Source: Lactifluus volemus (lineage: Eukaryota > Basidiomycota > Agaricomycetes > Russulales > Russulaceae). From it: a stretch of 64,000 bases of DNA. A model generated the notes under the pieces. It made no database searches. It worked only from the letters and a program-made list of their open reading frames with translations, and was not told the DNA's origin. A program made the position numbers and the translations under genes. Below, piece by piece: positions 23,014 to 34,849 of this stretch (positions are counted from its first letter, which is position 1; every line of letters starts with the position of its first letter). The DNA lies in the NCBI GenBank assembly GCA_022376515.1, contig WTXI01000005.1, positions 1,302,001 through 1,366,000 on the forward strand, given 5' to 3'.

Positions 23014-25439
23014 CTACAAGTCGCTATTTTTTATCAACTGGCTCGCGCCCTTCGTACCTGCGATCCTCTCCATTCTAAACCAATCATATCGTGAATACAG
23101 CACGCGGCATGTCACATCCGACGACTCAACGCCGTCGTCCAAGAAGGGATAGGACAAATACTCTGTGTAGAAAACGGCATGATCCGGTGGGCCGTAAAAG
23201 ATGAGGTTTCGAATGCCTCTGATCTTGTACCTGCAGCCGGTCTAATACTTCTGAATGACAAAGAGTCTGAATGACCCACCGTCGGTAAAAGTGGAATCGC
23301 TCGCTGATGATCAAGAAAGATTTCTTTCCAGAAAAAAAGGCTTGTCTAGCCCGCGAGATGTCTTGATTCGTAGTGTACCTGCGTCAAGTTGAAACCAGAT
23401 CTCCATGTTTCAACTAAGGATTGCTTACTCGGAGAGTACAGCAAACGACAATTGTTTCTTCCGGAAGTAATTCTGAATTCGAATGAAATCCAGTGATGAA
23501 GGCACAAAGATGACAGTGTTGGCGCTCTGAACAGCTGACTTTAGGACAAGTGGAAGAAGCTGGTTGGTAAAGTATGCAAATCGCTTTTCCAACTCGTCCT
23601 TGGGGCTCGTGCAATCAAACTGAATAAAGCTCTGCGAGCTGGCGTGAGACTTGCTAAAAGACACCTTGGAGCGATGCATTTACCTGGTCGAGGCCTTCGG
23701 GACTTGAACCGGTGCCCACCGCCGTAACGTACGCACTTTGCCTGCTAGGTTCCTTAGGGATTCATTGTAGAGGCCACGGATCTCTGGGGTCTCATATGCC
23801 GACAATAAGATCGTCTGCCGAACGAAAGCAGCGCTGCAGAATGTGTTGGGTTCCGCGACATGACCTACAACAAAGCACCTACTGTCCATCCAAGTACCAC
23901 GGCTTGATGCGGGAAAAGTCTGCGTCGTGCGACTCTTTTGGAAGTTGGTTGAGGTGGGAAAAGACAAACTAAACATCACATTTGCTGTCAGGGTCTTGTA
24001 CCTGTGAGTCCCGTTACATACCTGGGTGTGTTCCCAATTCTGCATCGTCAAGGCGTCAACCTGGTCAGCGATAAGAATCTCTATCGAGGAAAGAAAGTCG
24101 AAATTCCTAGATGTGTCTTGAGTTTTAAAAATGCACGGCGTGAATAGAGATAGCAACATGCCCCTCTTCTTTCTCAATAGACATTCGCAGACCCAGCGGG
24201 CTTGCTATGATAATGTCAGATCCGTAAAATTCGGTGAACAGGCGCAGACTCTTCCTCGTTAGCTTCAGGCCAACTCGAAAGTTATCGTCTGGATTTCCTT
24301 CGAACGTTTCGACATGATCGGGCGGGTACGCATCGGGTTCCGCAGAGGCGAATTTGTCCGCAACGCCCTCTGGGAGCCCAAACTCCTTTCGAAAGCGGGA
24401 CATATTTTCTATTTGAAAAGATGGAGGCGGGGTGTGAGTGATAAGAGATTCTAGCCACCTTGTGGCAGAGGAACGGAATGGAAGAAGGATGAGCATGGAT
24501 GGTCGTGTGAACCCTTGGTCTTGCACATCCTCTGGTATTGAGGTGCCAGCTTTCATAGCATGCGCAAGACGCTCGTTATTCTTAAGCACGCGCCGCCGTT
24601 TTCTGCAGGCAGTTATCAATATCTGATTTGAAAGAACTGGCAGGGGTGCTTGCCTGGTCACATGGTCTAGCATGTGCAGAGATATTGACTGCCGGATGAC
24701 AGCTGCTGTGTCTCGCGATGTATGCGTGTGATAAAAATCACGATGGCTAGCTAATATGGACAAAATCTCGTCCTGGAGTACACGCAAGTCTAATTCAGGA
24801 AATGCCGTCAATACATAGTTGCTGAAATAGAAAATGGCTCACCTGGTGGCAAACTGGCTTGTTGTTTCTCAAACGGTGCACGTAGTCGCTGAAGAATCTG
24901 CAGGGCTTTGATAAGTAAAAATGAGCGATCCCTGTAAGGTTTTGCATACTTGTGACGAGCCAGATTTCATCTTCTCAGGACTGGGAGACCCCGGTACTGT
25001 TGAGATAGCCGCCGAGCCAACTTTAGGAAATGTCATGTTGGATGTTGTCCACAGGCGCTTGTTCACAGACTCGATGGCAGGTTTACTGATAAGCGATGGG
25101 ACAGCTCCAAAGTGTTGCTCATATGTCGGCTCTTTCTCACTCTCAAGTCAGATGAGCATTTCCTTTACCGAGTATGTCGCGTACCTTCGGATTCTGATAA
25201 ATCATTAACCTCATTCACTGGCACTTCTACTCCTGCATCGCCACTGTGGTCATCTTGGACGACCTCATCATGATGACCCGTGGTTTCCAACTCGGCATCA
25301 GAGATGTTGTCTACAGCACGTCTTTTTTTGTTAAGTTTTTGAGGAGGGGTTGATCTACGCGTTTCAGTCTCAAAGATTTGGCTGCCGACACATTGAGAAG
25401 GGTAAGCAGTTTAGTTGTCGGTGAGTTTGCCTCTTCCAT
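23014..25439 (-). CDS. UTP25: U3 snoRNP / small-subunit processome protein Utp25
   Basis: Nucleolar factor needed for 18S rRNA processing; a DEAD-like fold that has lost catalytic motifs. Start ATG 25439 (MEEANSPTTKLL). Conserved blocks in order: EPTYEQHFGAVPSLISKPAI, NKRLWTTSNMTFP, then LQRLRAPFEKQQASLPPDLR, HMLDHVTR|KRRRVLKNNERL, DQGFTRPSMLILLPFRSSA, EFYGSDIIIASPLGLRMS, EILIADQVDALTMQNWEHTQ, ILLSAYETPEIRGLYNESLR and ANTVIFVPSSLDFIRIQNYF. The C-terminal VLYSRYDWFRMERIAGTKGA ends just before the stop at 23014. About ten exons. One base is missing in the A run at 25323-25329, and one or two other junctions (near 25150 and 24140) do not phase cleanly. Intron 24603-24653 has a GC donor and is a multiple of three, so it could be retained. 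Ends 32 bp from ARL3, tail to tail. Confidence 0.92.
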
Positions 25440-25623
25440 TCGGTGCCAAAAAAAATCAAGGAGAGAGGACACGAAAGCACGTGACTCGCGAGGCCATCTC
25501 AATTCAAATGTGGAAGCAGCAGCGCGTCTCGCGCGTTTGGGGGTACACATCACTCTCCACGTATGCTTGTTCTCACATCCCCTCTCGCAACAAAGGTTGC
25601 CAATTTCTAGAAAATCATAATCG

Positions 25624-28600
25624 ATGATTATCCTTTGTGTAGCTGAGAAGCCTTCGATATCCAAGTCCATTACCAGCATCCTTTCTGGTGGCCAATTCCA
25701 AACTGTAAGTTGCATATAATTGCCATATTCGATACCCACCTTATGACAGTAGAGAACTACGCGGAGTAATATCATCAAGAACTATGACTTTGACTACCCT
25801 CAACGTAGAGCAACTTTTACGGTCACCTGTGTCGCCGGACATATATTACAGCACGATTTTGCTCAGAGTCATCGTAAATGGACCTCTTGTGACCCCTTCG
25901 AACTTTTCGATGCGCCTATAGTAGCAGAGGTATCTCCTGACAAGAAAGCTATCGTCGACAACCTGAAATCTGAAGCACGAAGAGCTCAACAACTCATGAT
26001 CTGGACGGACTGTGATAGAGAGGGAGAAGGTATCGGAGCAGAGATTGTGACAATATGCCGCAAATCAAAGCCAGACATTGCGGTGAAGCGTGCCCGTTTC
26101 AGTGCTATCATAGCTCAGTGCGTACACCCGTCCCCTTCAAGATCCCAGGCATGTCGACCGTACAGGCAGGCAGATACATCACGCCGCCCAGCATCCAGTC
26201 GAGTTGGACTATGCTCAAGCTTCAGCGGTTGAGGCTCGGATCGTTTTGGACCTTCGCATAGGCGCTGCATTCACCCGAATGCAAACCCGTACATTACAGC
26301 CTCTTTTCCAGCAGATATCAGGGGTGGTTTCGTATGGTTGGTACTTTAAAAGAACTTTTCTCACCTTATCTGACATGCCTACGCCAGGTCCATGTCAATT
26401 TCCCACACTGGGTTTTGTAGTGTCACGTTTTGACCAGGTTAAGGCTTTCAAACCAGAGAAATTCTGGTATATCTACTTGGCTTTGAATCACGACGTCACA
26501 GGAAACCAAGAGGAAACGCCTTTTACATGGAGCAGAGGTCATCTTTTTGATTTCTCCGTAGCGTATGCAATATACGTTGGCGTGCTCGAGGACAACCTGG
26601 CGCGTGTAGTCAAGGTCACCAAGAAAAATACGAAGAAATGGTGAGTACACGTCTGTTCGAGCTGCTGTAGCTAAAGTAGTTTGTTAGGAAGCCACTCCCT
26701 CTCACTACCGTGGAATTACAAAAGAGTGGCTCCCGTTTGCTCAAACTCTCGCCCAAAAAGACTCTTGATGTAGGCGGTTGTCTCACATTTCACTCGCATT
26801 CGGCCTAGTGACTATGGTACAAGATTGCCGAGCATCTCTATCAACAAGGTTTCGTTTCTTACCCAAGGACAGAGACGGATCAGTACGATCCACAATTCGA
26901 TTTCGCATCGTTGATTGCCAAGCAAGTCGTTGACCCAGCCTGGGGTGTATTCGCTTCCAAGTGGGTGTTTCTCTTTGATTTTGCCCTTTTTATATTTTTA
27001 AAAGTCACCTAGTCTTCAAGACCAGGGTGGCTTCTCCCAACCTCGCAGAGGCAAGAATAACGACCAGGCTCACCCACCCATCCACCCAACTGCCCACGCT
27101 GGTAATCTCGCTGGCGATGACAAGCGCGTCTATGAGTTTATTACCCGGAGGTTTCTCGCCTGCTGCTCTAAAGACGCACTTGGATTCGAGACCACTGTTG
27201 AAGTGGTATATGGTGGGGAAGACTTCTTTGCCAAAGGTATGTGTGCGAAAACCTTGTCCCTGAATTTGTGGCCCGATTGTTTTCGTAGGTCTCATCATCT
27301 TGGAACGTAACTACTTGGACGTATATCCATATGACAAGTGGAACGGGAAAGAGCTGCCAGATTTCGAGGAAGGGGCAACGTTTGTGCCCACAATCTGCGA
27401 ACTTCGGGATGGCACCACAACCAAGCCATCCCTTCTCACTGAGGCAGACCTTGTTGGCATCATGGACAAGAACGGAATCGGAACAGATGCAACTATCGCT
27501 CAACATATCGATACGATTATCAATCGCGAATATGTTATCCCACGGATGGAAGGCTCAGTGAAGTATCTTGTACCATCAACCTTTGGGAAAGGCCTCGTGA
27601 ATGGCTACAACGACATCGGCTTCGAACGAAGCTTGAGCAAACCACAACTCAGGCGAGAGGTGCGTTGAACCGCACCTTGGCAATACGTACAGGCTAAACT
27701 CATTTACCAAGACCGAACGCAACATGGCCGCGGTGTGTCAAGGTACCAAGTCGAAGAATGATATGATTGTCGAAGCGGTTGAACAATACAAGGACATGTA
27801 TGTCAGAGCGAAGACGAACTTTGCAAAAGTCATTTCGGTATGATCGGTGTCAATTTCATAAAATGCTGATCGCGACTGACACACGTCAGAGCGTTCGGAA
27901 GCACATTGAAGGGGATAATAGACCGGATGAGGGCGGCAATAATAGACGAGGTGGTCCACCGGGTGGCCGTGGTGGACACAACGGTAATGGCCGCCCTCCT
28001 TCCCCTGGCGGAGGGGGTGGGGGTGGAAGAGGAGGACGCCAGACGACGCGAAATATTCGAAGTGCTGCAGTACCTAGACGACCGAATGCCACAGACAGAC
28101 CAAGTCGAACTGCTCCCGGCCAAAATGCAGGACCAGGTTGCGACAGCGACGACGGTACGTCTCCCCGTGCGTTGATCGTCTTTGCCGACGGGTCTCATCT
28201 TTGCTGTGCTGTGCGCTCAATAAGACCTCTGGAGTGCCGTTTCGCCGCCGCCTCCAGAAGTAGTCCCAGAGCCTCGCCCAACCGTGACACACCCATCAGC
28301 TCCATCATCTCATGTGACTCAGACAGTGCCACGACCAGCGCAGGCCGCCGGTCCCAGCACCTTAACACCTCAGGTCAACTGTCATTGCGGCAAGCCCTCA
28401 GTGGAGCTCATTGTCAAGAAAGAGTCCGTAAACAAAGGTCGTCCATTCCGACGATGCGGGCAAGCTGAGAGCTGCGACTTTTTCGAATGGGCTGATGAGC
28501 CTCCGCGAGAAGAAATAGGGAAACGGGGCCGAACCCCGAACCCTCCCTTCATTCCTGCGAAAAGGTCGCGCACAGATGATGCCGTACGTGTTTCAGGTGA

Positions 28601-29445
28601 TCCACTGCACAACTCAGACACGAACTTCGAAAGAACTTTCTTTAGGCTCCAAGGAAGTACTGTCAATGCGATTTGACGGCGGTGCTCAGAACGGTCAAGA
28701 AAGGAGCAAATCAAGGCAAACAGTTTTGGAGTTGTCCAAACTCCCAAGCTGCGGCCTGCAAATTTTTCGAATGGGAGAGCGAGGAACTCGGAGGCGCGGT
28801 TCCCTTCGGTGGCGCGAGAACCCAGAGCGCAGGAAGTCAACAGCAGACGGGCGAATGTTTCAACGTAAGCATCCACACGCCTTGACAAAAGATCCCCGCG
28901 TTTTGCTGAAAGAGAACGCCGAATAGTGTGGACAATCTGGACATTGGGCAAGCGGTAAGTTGCGCTTTTTTCCGTGTTCTCGGTGCTGTGTTCTTTCGTC
29001 GTTTGGCTGACCTTGTTTGGCGCCACCCCTAGCCTGCCCTATGCGCAACCAGGGAGATGGCCTGAGACGCTCAAAGACGATCGCGTCCAAGACAAGGGGG
29101 ACAACGAGCACGCCCAGTGGCGAGTGCTTCAAATGTGGCAAGGAAGGCCATTACAGCAAAGGCGAGTAGCAGTTGGTCAGGGGTCGCGTGAGGAATGACG
29201 CGCCAATGACTCGGCTTGCCACCTTCAATTCAACCCCAATGCTGACGGTGCAGCCCAATCTAGACTGCCCGGACCCTGGATTCCCTACTGGTCGTAGCTC
29301 GGGTCGAAAGGCATCCTCTTCGCGCGGTTCGAGCTCGACAGCGCGTGGGACTACAAGAGGACGAGGCAGAGGCGGGAAGAAGGCGGCGACGACAAAGCCT
29401 CGGAGCAAGACGGGCGCGTTTCGGGCTGCAGACGACGACTATTAG
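25624..29445 (+). CDS. TOP3: DNA topoisomerase III (type IA)
   Basis: Top3 passes single strands and, with an RecQ helicase and Rmi1, dissolves recombination intermediates. Fifteen exons: 25624-25704, 25753-26117, 26170-26336, 26388-26640, 26688-26769, 26824-26960, 27013-27236, 27289-27659, 27712-27837, 27890-28154, 28225-28583, 28646-28864, 28927-28954, 29033-29161 and 29264-29445. They give exactly 995 residues without frame damage. TOPRIM: MIILCVAEKPSISKSIT and WTDCDREGEGIG. Active-site Tyr lies in GFVSYPRTETDQYD. Also seen: NNDQAHPPIHPTAHA, and KNGIGTDATIAQHI near the end of the core. The C-terminus has a Gly/Arg-rich linker, two GRF zinc fingers (NCHCGKP, YCQCDLT) and two CCHC knuckles (CFNCGQSGHW, CFKCGKEGHY), the layout of animal TOP3A. 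The last intron 29162-29263 has a GC donor. Confidence 0.97.
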
Positions 29446-30042
29446 GATCCCGTCAGTCATACCAACAACCCCACCACTCACTTCACGTCGTATAATATTT
29501 TTCTCGACTTGTACCGTAATGACGAATGTTGTAAATAAGGGGGAAAGGGTCTCTCACCTGGAGCACAATGTCACATGGTGGTATTGTTGTGGAACGCGTG
29601 CGGGTGCGGGGTATTCTATGACCGCTGCCACTAGCCGGTTGGAGCTCGAATAATTCATTCAAAGTTGTGACGTGCTTTAGTGGTGAAGTTGTTCTGTTGT
29701 GTGTCTGCTGCCGTTTTTGCTCATCTCCCGCCGCCGGATCAGCCTCGGGAGCTACTACGATGTAGTCTATGATGGTTCGGGTTATAACTTTGTCACATTG
29801 TCCGAGTCCGGTACGTTACAGTACAATGTGGGCACATGCATAGTAAGCCCCAAGGGACTCGACCACGACCGCTGCGTATACTGTACGGACTTATTACGTT
29901 GTGCATTGTGATCTACGAAACGCGTGGTGCTGGCCTCCGAGTCTAATCTTCACGTCCAGTGACTTGACATCGCTCCACCTCGAAATATATTGGACCTTTG
30001 ATCAAGATGTGTAAGAGCTAGATTTAACACGTACCATGTCTT

Positions 30043-31150
30043 TTAGGAGCCCAAGACCAGTGGGAGGTTTTTCAAATCATCACCCAAACAAATGATCTCA
30101 CTCTCCAAATACAACTGTCCTTTAAGAGGAGGGACTCTCGAGCCGTCAGGACCCCGGTAAACAAAGAACATCCACTGCTCCCCCGAGGTAATACAACCCC
30201 GGAGAGTAGACAGGCTTTCATGGACTTAAAAGTTAAGAAGGTTCAATAGTGGTAAAAAAAAAGGACAGACCCATAGCGTTTACAAAACGATGCCACCGTA
30301 ATTGTGGCCCGAGGAACGGCATCTAGTAGTCCATCCTGCTTGGTTCCGATGATAATCGGAGTGGCGGGCATGTTGTTCGGTGTGGCATATCCGAGTGACA
30401 TGGTGGGGTACGCCATCCAAAAGTCTACTAGTAAAAAAACAGATGTAAGAAAACACAAGAGAGAAAAAAGTGAGCTTTACCAGAGAACTGTCCAGGTTGA
30501 ACGTTGATCAGCAGATACTCAGCCGTTCCGCTAAACGAATGGGTGCCGGAATCGGTCTTGAAAGTGGTCTCCTCAATGGGAAAATCATAATTGAGGAGAA
30601 GGCGCTGTGTATCATTGAATGGCATTGGACTCATTGCCAAACAAAGATTCAGTAAGATCGCGCCGATAATGGGTTCACGTGCGCGATAGGTCTTAGTAAA
30701 AGAGTAAAAAGAGAAAATGGATGAGCCTGGAGGCGGGGTGAAACATCGGCAGCTGGCATTGACTTACGGCCTGAGGGAATATGGAGCGCGCCACCGGGAT
30801 GTGTTGTACAGTAAAATCCGTAACGATCGCTTTCCCCGCAGCCTCGAACTCACCCCTTTTTTCTTCGGACAGAGTGAGAAATACAGGGGGAGAGGTTATA
30901 CCCACTCGAACGACGACAGATTCGTCAACCTTCGAGAACGGCATACACTGAGAGGCAACGTCATCAACAGCAACAAGTATAAGATAATGGGGGCACAAAC
31001 AGTAGCGAGCCACAACTCTTTGCGTAGCTCCTCAAGTTTGGGAATGAGCTCAGGAGGCACCGATTCGTCTGAAATATTATCCAATCTAGCAAGTAGCATC
31101 TCCAAGACTTCTTTTTTTGAGAGGGAACTTGAAGGTATTGGAACTGGCAT
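30043..31150 (-). CDS. Unrecognised five-exon gene (unit A copy)
   Basis: I do not recognise the family. Exons (minus): 31150-31001, 30947-30768, 30691-30481, 30427-30271 and 30214-30043. The four introns (53-76 nt) are all GT-AG and the 289-residue reading is continuous, so it looks like a real gene. It begins with a charged helix (KKEVLEMLLARLDNI, PKLEELRKELW), followed by DESVVVRVGITSPPVFLTLS and a predicted soluble middle part. The second half reads EYLLINVQPGQFSVDFWMAY, then TPIIIGTKQDGLLDAVPRA, RGCITSGEQWMFFVYR and LGDDLKNLPLVLG. The pattern 'D-x(n)-IIIGTK ... RGCIT-G-W-F' recalls nuclease-like PD-(D/E)XK folds, but this is only a guess. The stop at 30043 may be false: the unit B copy reads LALVLGLLRDM here, and one extra G at 30050-30052 would extend the tail. 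Confidence 0.6.
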
Positions 31151-31499
31151 TCTCTTTAGCGAGAGTAAAAAGGGGAGGTACAAGAGGTCAGACGGACGGT
31201 GCAGTATTTGACTGTCCCCACAAGTCAGGGCTCTTCGAGAGGAGGCTAAAAGAGGCAAAATGAGGGTCCATATCGAGTAAAGTATTGCACTGATGAGGCT
31301 ATATTTATCTACACTTCGTTCCGAATCCAGATGCGACAGCCGAATATCGAGAAGCCATTGTTTCTGGATGTGGATCTAAGCTGTTGGCCTTGGTGGTCTC
31401 TCTCCAACAATCCCGGGCCGGTGGTATCAATGCAACAGGGAAACGATTCAAATCGGCGGTACTTAGTGACGGAGAATCAGAATCAGAAGCGGGGTAAAA

Positions 31500-32473
31500 G
31501 GAGGGGAGGGGAGGATCAAGCTCAAGGGTGCACATGAAAGTTGCGTGACCTGGACGTACGCGGTGCGGTCGTGGGTGGGTACCACACTTGAGATGCACAA
31601 GTACGTTGTGGACGAATGCTTGCTCGTACCTACGATATGATACAGAGAGACGAGATGAGCCGTCCGGTTGTATCTGAAATGTGAAGGGCATGGTTGAAAC
31701 TTGAAACCACGGCCATAGATCCGCAACAGGTTCGGTGCCATGACAAGGGGCGAGATTTGCGCTCGTGTACGCGTTTGTCTATGAACAGCAGTAAAAAAGC
31801 TGATTGACGAAACGCACAACCCAGTGGCAGCCGTTCGAACTGCCATACAGCATGCCTCTGCGTCAGCGCGAACGCAATACGTCTCTGAAGGCACGAGCGG
31901 ATCGACCGACTGCGCAACCAGAGCTCTGAACAGCGATGCAGGCACGTGCGGGTCATCGACACCCCGAAGTGTGTATGAACCTCGGTCGAGCCGCATCTTG
32001 CCAGTGAGCGCTACCACGGCATCAGAACCACCCGGCACGCGAAAGATTCCTTCAGGCTCAGCCTTTGTTCCACTAAGGGCGGGACGCCATCCACAAGGAA
32101 CGGTAGTAAATTGGCACCCTCTGCGTTGGGTACGTGCGCTCCTGTAGGCGGAAGAGGCATCAAGAGGCTCGCCAAACGTTGATGGGTTTGAATGCTGCAT
32201 CTTGTAAAGGACCCTCTATCAGCCCCAACTACGTGCGGGAATATACGACGACGAAGTGCCGTCTCGATTTCCGCAAGTAACGGTGGCTTGCCATCTGGGG
32301 CCTTTCTTAGCAATAGCTACAAGCCGTTTGAGACAGTGCTTGGCGAGTACATCAACTCGACCTTCAGTTATTCCCGTGCGTTGTGAGAGAACGCGTGGAG
32401 GGTTAATTGCCATCTCGAGATGTTGAGGGCGACCAATCAAACAAGTGCCAGTGCACCTCATTTGATGGTCTAG
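31500..32473 (-). pseudogene. MyTH4-RhoGAP gene remnant, cut at its 5' end by the duplication junction
   Basis: Rho-GTPase activating proteins with a MyTH4 module are common in basidiomycetes. Here the MyTH4 part reads KHCLKRLVAIAKKGPRWQAT then AEIETALRRRIF, followed by STFGEPLDA. The RhoGAP part reads EGIFRVPGGSDAVVALTGKM, GVDDPHVPASLFRALVAQS, LVMAPNLLR and YEQAFVHNVLVHLKC. These blocks are spread over several frames with more breaks than the homopolymer pattern explains. The 5' part stops exactly at the repeat junction 32473. It is therefore a truncated, decaying copy. An intact parent gene is not in the window. Confidence 0.7.
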
Positions 32474-32683
32474 CCAATGCTGACGGTGCAGCCCAATCTA
32501 GACTGCCCGGACCCTGGATTCCCTACTGGTCGTAGCTCGGGTCGAAAGGCGCCCTCTTCGCGCGGTTCGAGCTCGATAGCGCGTGGGACTACAAGAGGAC
32601 GAGGCAGAGGCGGGAAGAAGGCAGCGACGACAAAGCTCGGAGCAAGACGGTACGCGTTTCGGGCTGCAGACGACGACTATTAG
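32474..32683 (+). pseudogene. Duplicated 3' end of TOP3 (unit B)
   Basis: A copy of the end of TOP3 intron 14 (32474-32501) and of the whole last exon (32502-32683), encoding the Arg/Gly/Ser-rich tail down to the same FRAADDDY end. It has no start or upstream exons. Relative to TOP3, a one-base loss and a one-base gain about 20 bases apart cancel out, so the tail frame is kept (KLGARRYAF in place of KPRSKTGAF). Confidence 0.88.
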
Positions 32684-33169
32684 GATCCCGTCAGTCATAC
32701 CAACAACCCCACCACTCACTTTACGTCGTATAATATTTTTCTCGACTTGTACCGTAATGACGAATGTTGTAAATAAGGGGGAAAGGGTCTCTCACCTGGA
32801 GCACAATGTCACATGGGTATTGTTGTGGAATGCGTGCGGGTGCGGGGTGTTCTATGACCGCTGCCACTAGCCGGTTGGAGCTTGAATAATTCATTTCAAA
32901 GTTGTGACGTGCTTTGGTGGTGAATTGTTCTGTTGTGTCTGCTGCCGTTTTTGTCAGCGATCCATAGTAGCATGGTTGAAACGCCCCTGAGCTTCAGACC
33001 TAAAAAACTCTTTTCACTTTTTTTTCTCATCTCCCGCCGCCGGATCAGCCTCGGGAGCTACTACTGTAGTTTATGATGGTTCGGATTATATCCTAGTCAG
33101 GTTGTCCGAGTTACAGTCCCAGCGTGGACACAATCCCAGCACTATTTACGTTGTGATCTACGAAACGCT

Positions 33170-34527
33170 TGTTGATCATCACGTCCAATGACTTTGACAT
33201 CGCTCCACCCTCGGAATATCTTGGACCTTTGATCGATTTGTGCACCCTGGTTGCAGACTCGGAGCAGCACGACAGAACCGCACGGGCACCACCTCCGAAT
33301 CAAACTTCTCGGCCATAGCCCACTCTCCGATCCTCTTTTGTTGACTACAGTACTCGCAGACGCCCTTCTCCATATTCCCTCGGACTCTACCCGCATGACG
33401 GTCGGAAGGTCTCGGGTTGAAAAAGTCCCGTGGGAGAAGAGAAAGAGGAAGGACGAGGATGACAATGACGATGACGACTCGTCTGGCATTCTTTGTTCAG
33501 ACGATCACACACTCAGGTCCTATTTTCTCCTCCGCTGCCGTTTGTCACCCCAGCGAAGCAGCGTATCGTCCACAGAAGCACCTTTTTCTCGGAAGAGGGA
33601 GGGTGACCAAACAGACAGCGTCTGATGCACCTTGGTATTGCGCCGTCCGACGGCCACTTGACTGCATTATGACCCTTATCTGAAAAAGTTCTGTCGTCTG
33701 GATTGAATGGCCCAGATAGTAAGTGTACTGCATGCCGACGTCTGCCTCCATCAAGCCAGTCAATTCTTTCGACTCCAAATTATGTTCATCTCTGTTGAAG
33801 CTAAGGGTAGAACGAACTGAGCGCAAGAACGTTAACATTCTCAACCTTCACAATATGCGGTACACTGAGTCAAGTTAAAACAGAAGACAAGGGCCAAAAC
33901 GATCGTATGCCAGTGGTTCAAGGTCAAAAAACTCTATGTTCGGGTTGAACGGATTCTGAACCTTTCACAATTTGCGTTATTAAGTGATGTATAAGTGCTA
34001 GATTCAACACGTACCATATCTCTTAGGAGTCCTAAGACCAGTGCGAGGTTTTGCAAATCCTCACTCATTACTGTTCGGATGCGCGCTTGGACTTAGTAAA
34101 GAGTAAAAAGGGAGAATGGATGAGCATGGAGGTGAGATGAAACATCGGCAGCCGGCGTTGACTTACGACCTGACGGATGGCATCTATTTTCCGGATGGCA
34201 GCCTCGACTTCATCCTCGGAAATTGCCATAGCGAAAATAAGACCATGGCCTGGGGGTATACCCGCTCCAACGGGGGCAGATCCGTCAACTTTCGAGGACG
34301 ATGCCGTACACTGAGAGCCGAAGCATGCATTCAATCAACAACCTGAGCAACGAGTAATAAAATAATGGAAGTACAAACACTGGCACCAGCGATTTGCACT
34401 CGCAACTCTGCGCGTACCTCCTCAAGTTGGGGAAGGTGCTCAGGACGCACCAGTTCGTCTGGAATCTTATCCAATTCCCAAGCATCATCTCAAAGGCTTC
34501 TTTTTTCGAGATGGGAGTCAGTGACAT
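33170..34527 (-). pseudogene. Broken copy of the unrecognised gene (unit B)
   Basis: The start (MSLTPISKKEAFEMML) and helix (LDKIPDELVRPEHLPQLEEV) match the unit A gene, as do the second exon (SKVDGSAPVGAGIPPGHGLI) and the very end (LALVLGLLRDM, near 34020-34060). The central exons are missing, so the second-exon part is followed within about 100 bases by the C-terminal end. One base is off in exon 1 near 34485. An inserted block (33236-33975) splits the tail. Confidence 0.7.
33236..33975. other. About 740-bp insertion present only in unit B
   Basis: In unit A, sequence at about 29998 runs straight into about 30008; in unit B the matching bases are separated by about 740 bp. The insert has no terminal repeats or transposase motif that I can see. 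It contains open frames on both strands, one with a KRKDEDDNDDDD stretch, but no known domain. A gene fragment captured during the duplication, or a non-autonomous element, are both possible. Confidence 0.45.
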
Positions 34528-34849
34528 TCTCTTTCTGTAGTCAGCGAGAGTAAGAAGTGAGGTATAAGGAGGTCAGACGGTGCAGTATTTGACTATCCCT
34601 GGGGGATGGCTGTGTATGCGTAAGTATGCATTTGTGTGTGCTCTCCGAGAGGCTTTAGGAAAGGCTTTAGCTACAGGTAGGCTAAAAGAGGGAAAATGAG
34701 GGGTCGCGAGAGCGTCCATATTGAGTAAAGTATTGAACTGATGAGGTTATATGAGCAAGGAAGACTTTATGTGATCTACGCCATTGTTCCTTTTAGGAGG
34801 TCCGTGAAGTGGAGGCAAAAGTGATGTGGATCTAAGCGAGGAGGGCAAT

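Larger units (their letters stand above)
29237..32473. repeat. Unit A of an imperfect tandem duplication of about 3.2 kb
   Basis: The 28 bases at 29236-29263, at the end of the last TOP3 intron, recur at 32474-32501, and similarity continues downstream in the same order. It covers the TOP3 last exon and 3' flank, then an unrecognised minus-strand gene, then MyTH4-RhoGAP remains. The first 450 bases are nearly identical between units; the rest is more diverged, with insertions and deletions. Unit A starts inside the TOP3 intron, so TOP3 itself remains whole. Confidence 0.85.

Noticed and set aside
23690..23712. tRNA B-box-like sequence GGTTCAAGTCC on the minus strand
   Set aside because: It lies inside UTP25 coding sequence and no A box, acceptor stem or anticodon arm can be drawn around it.
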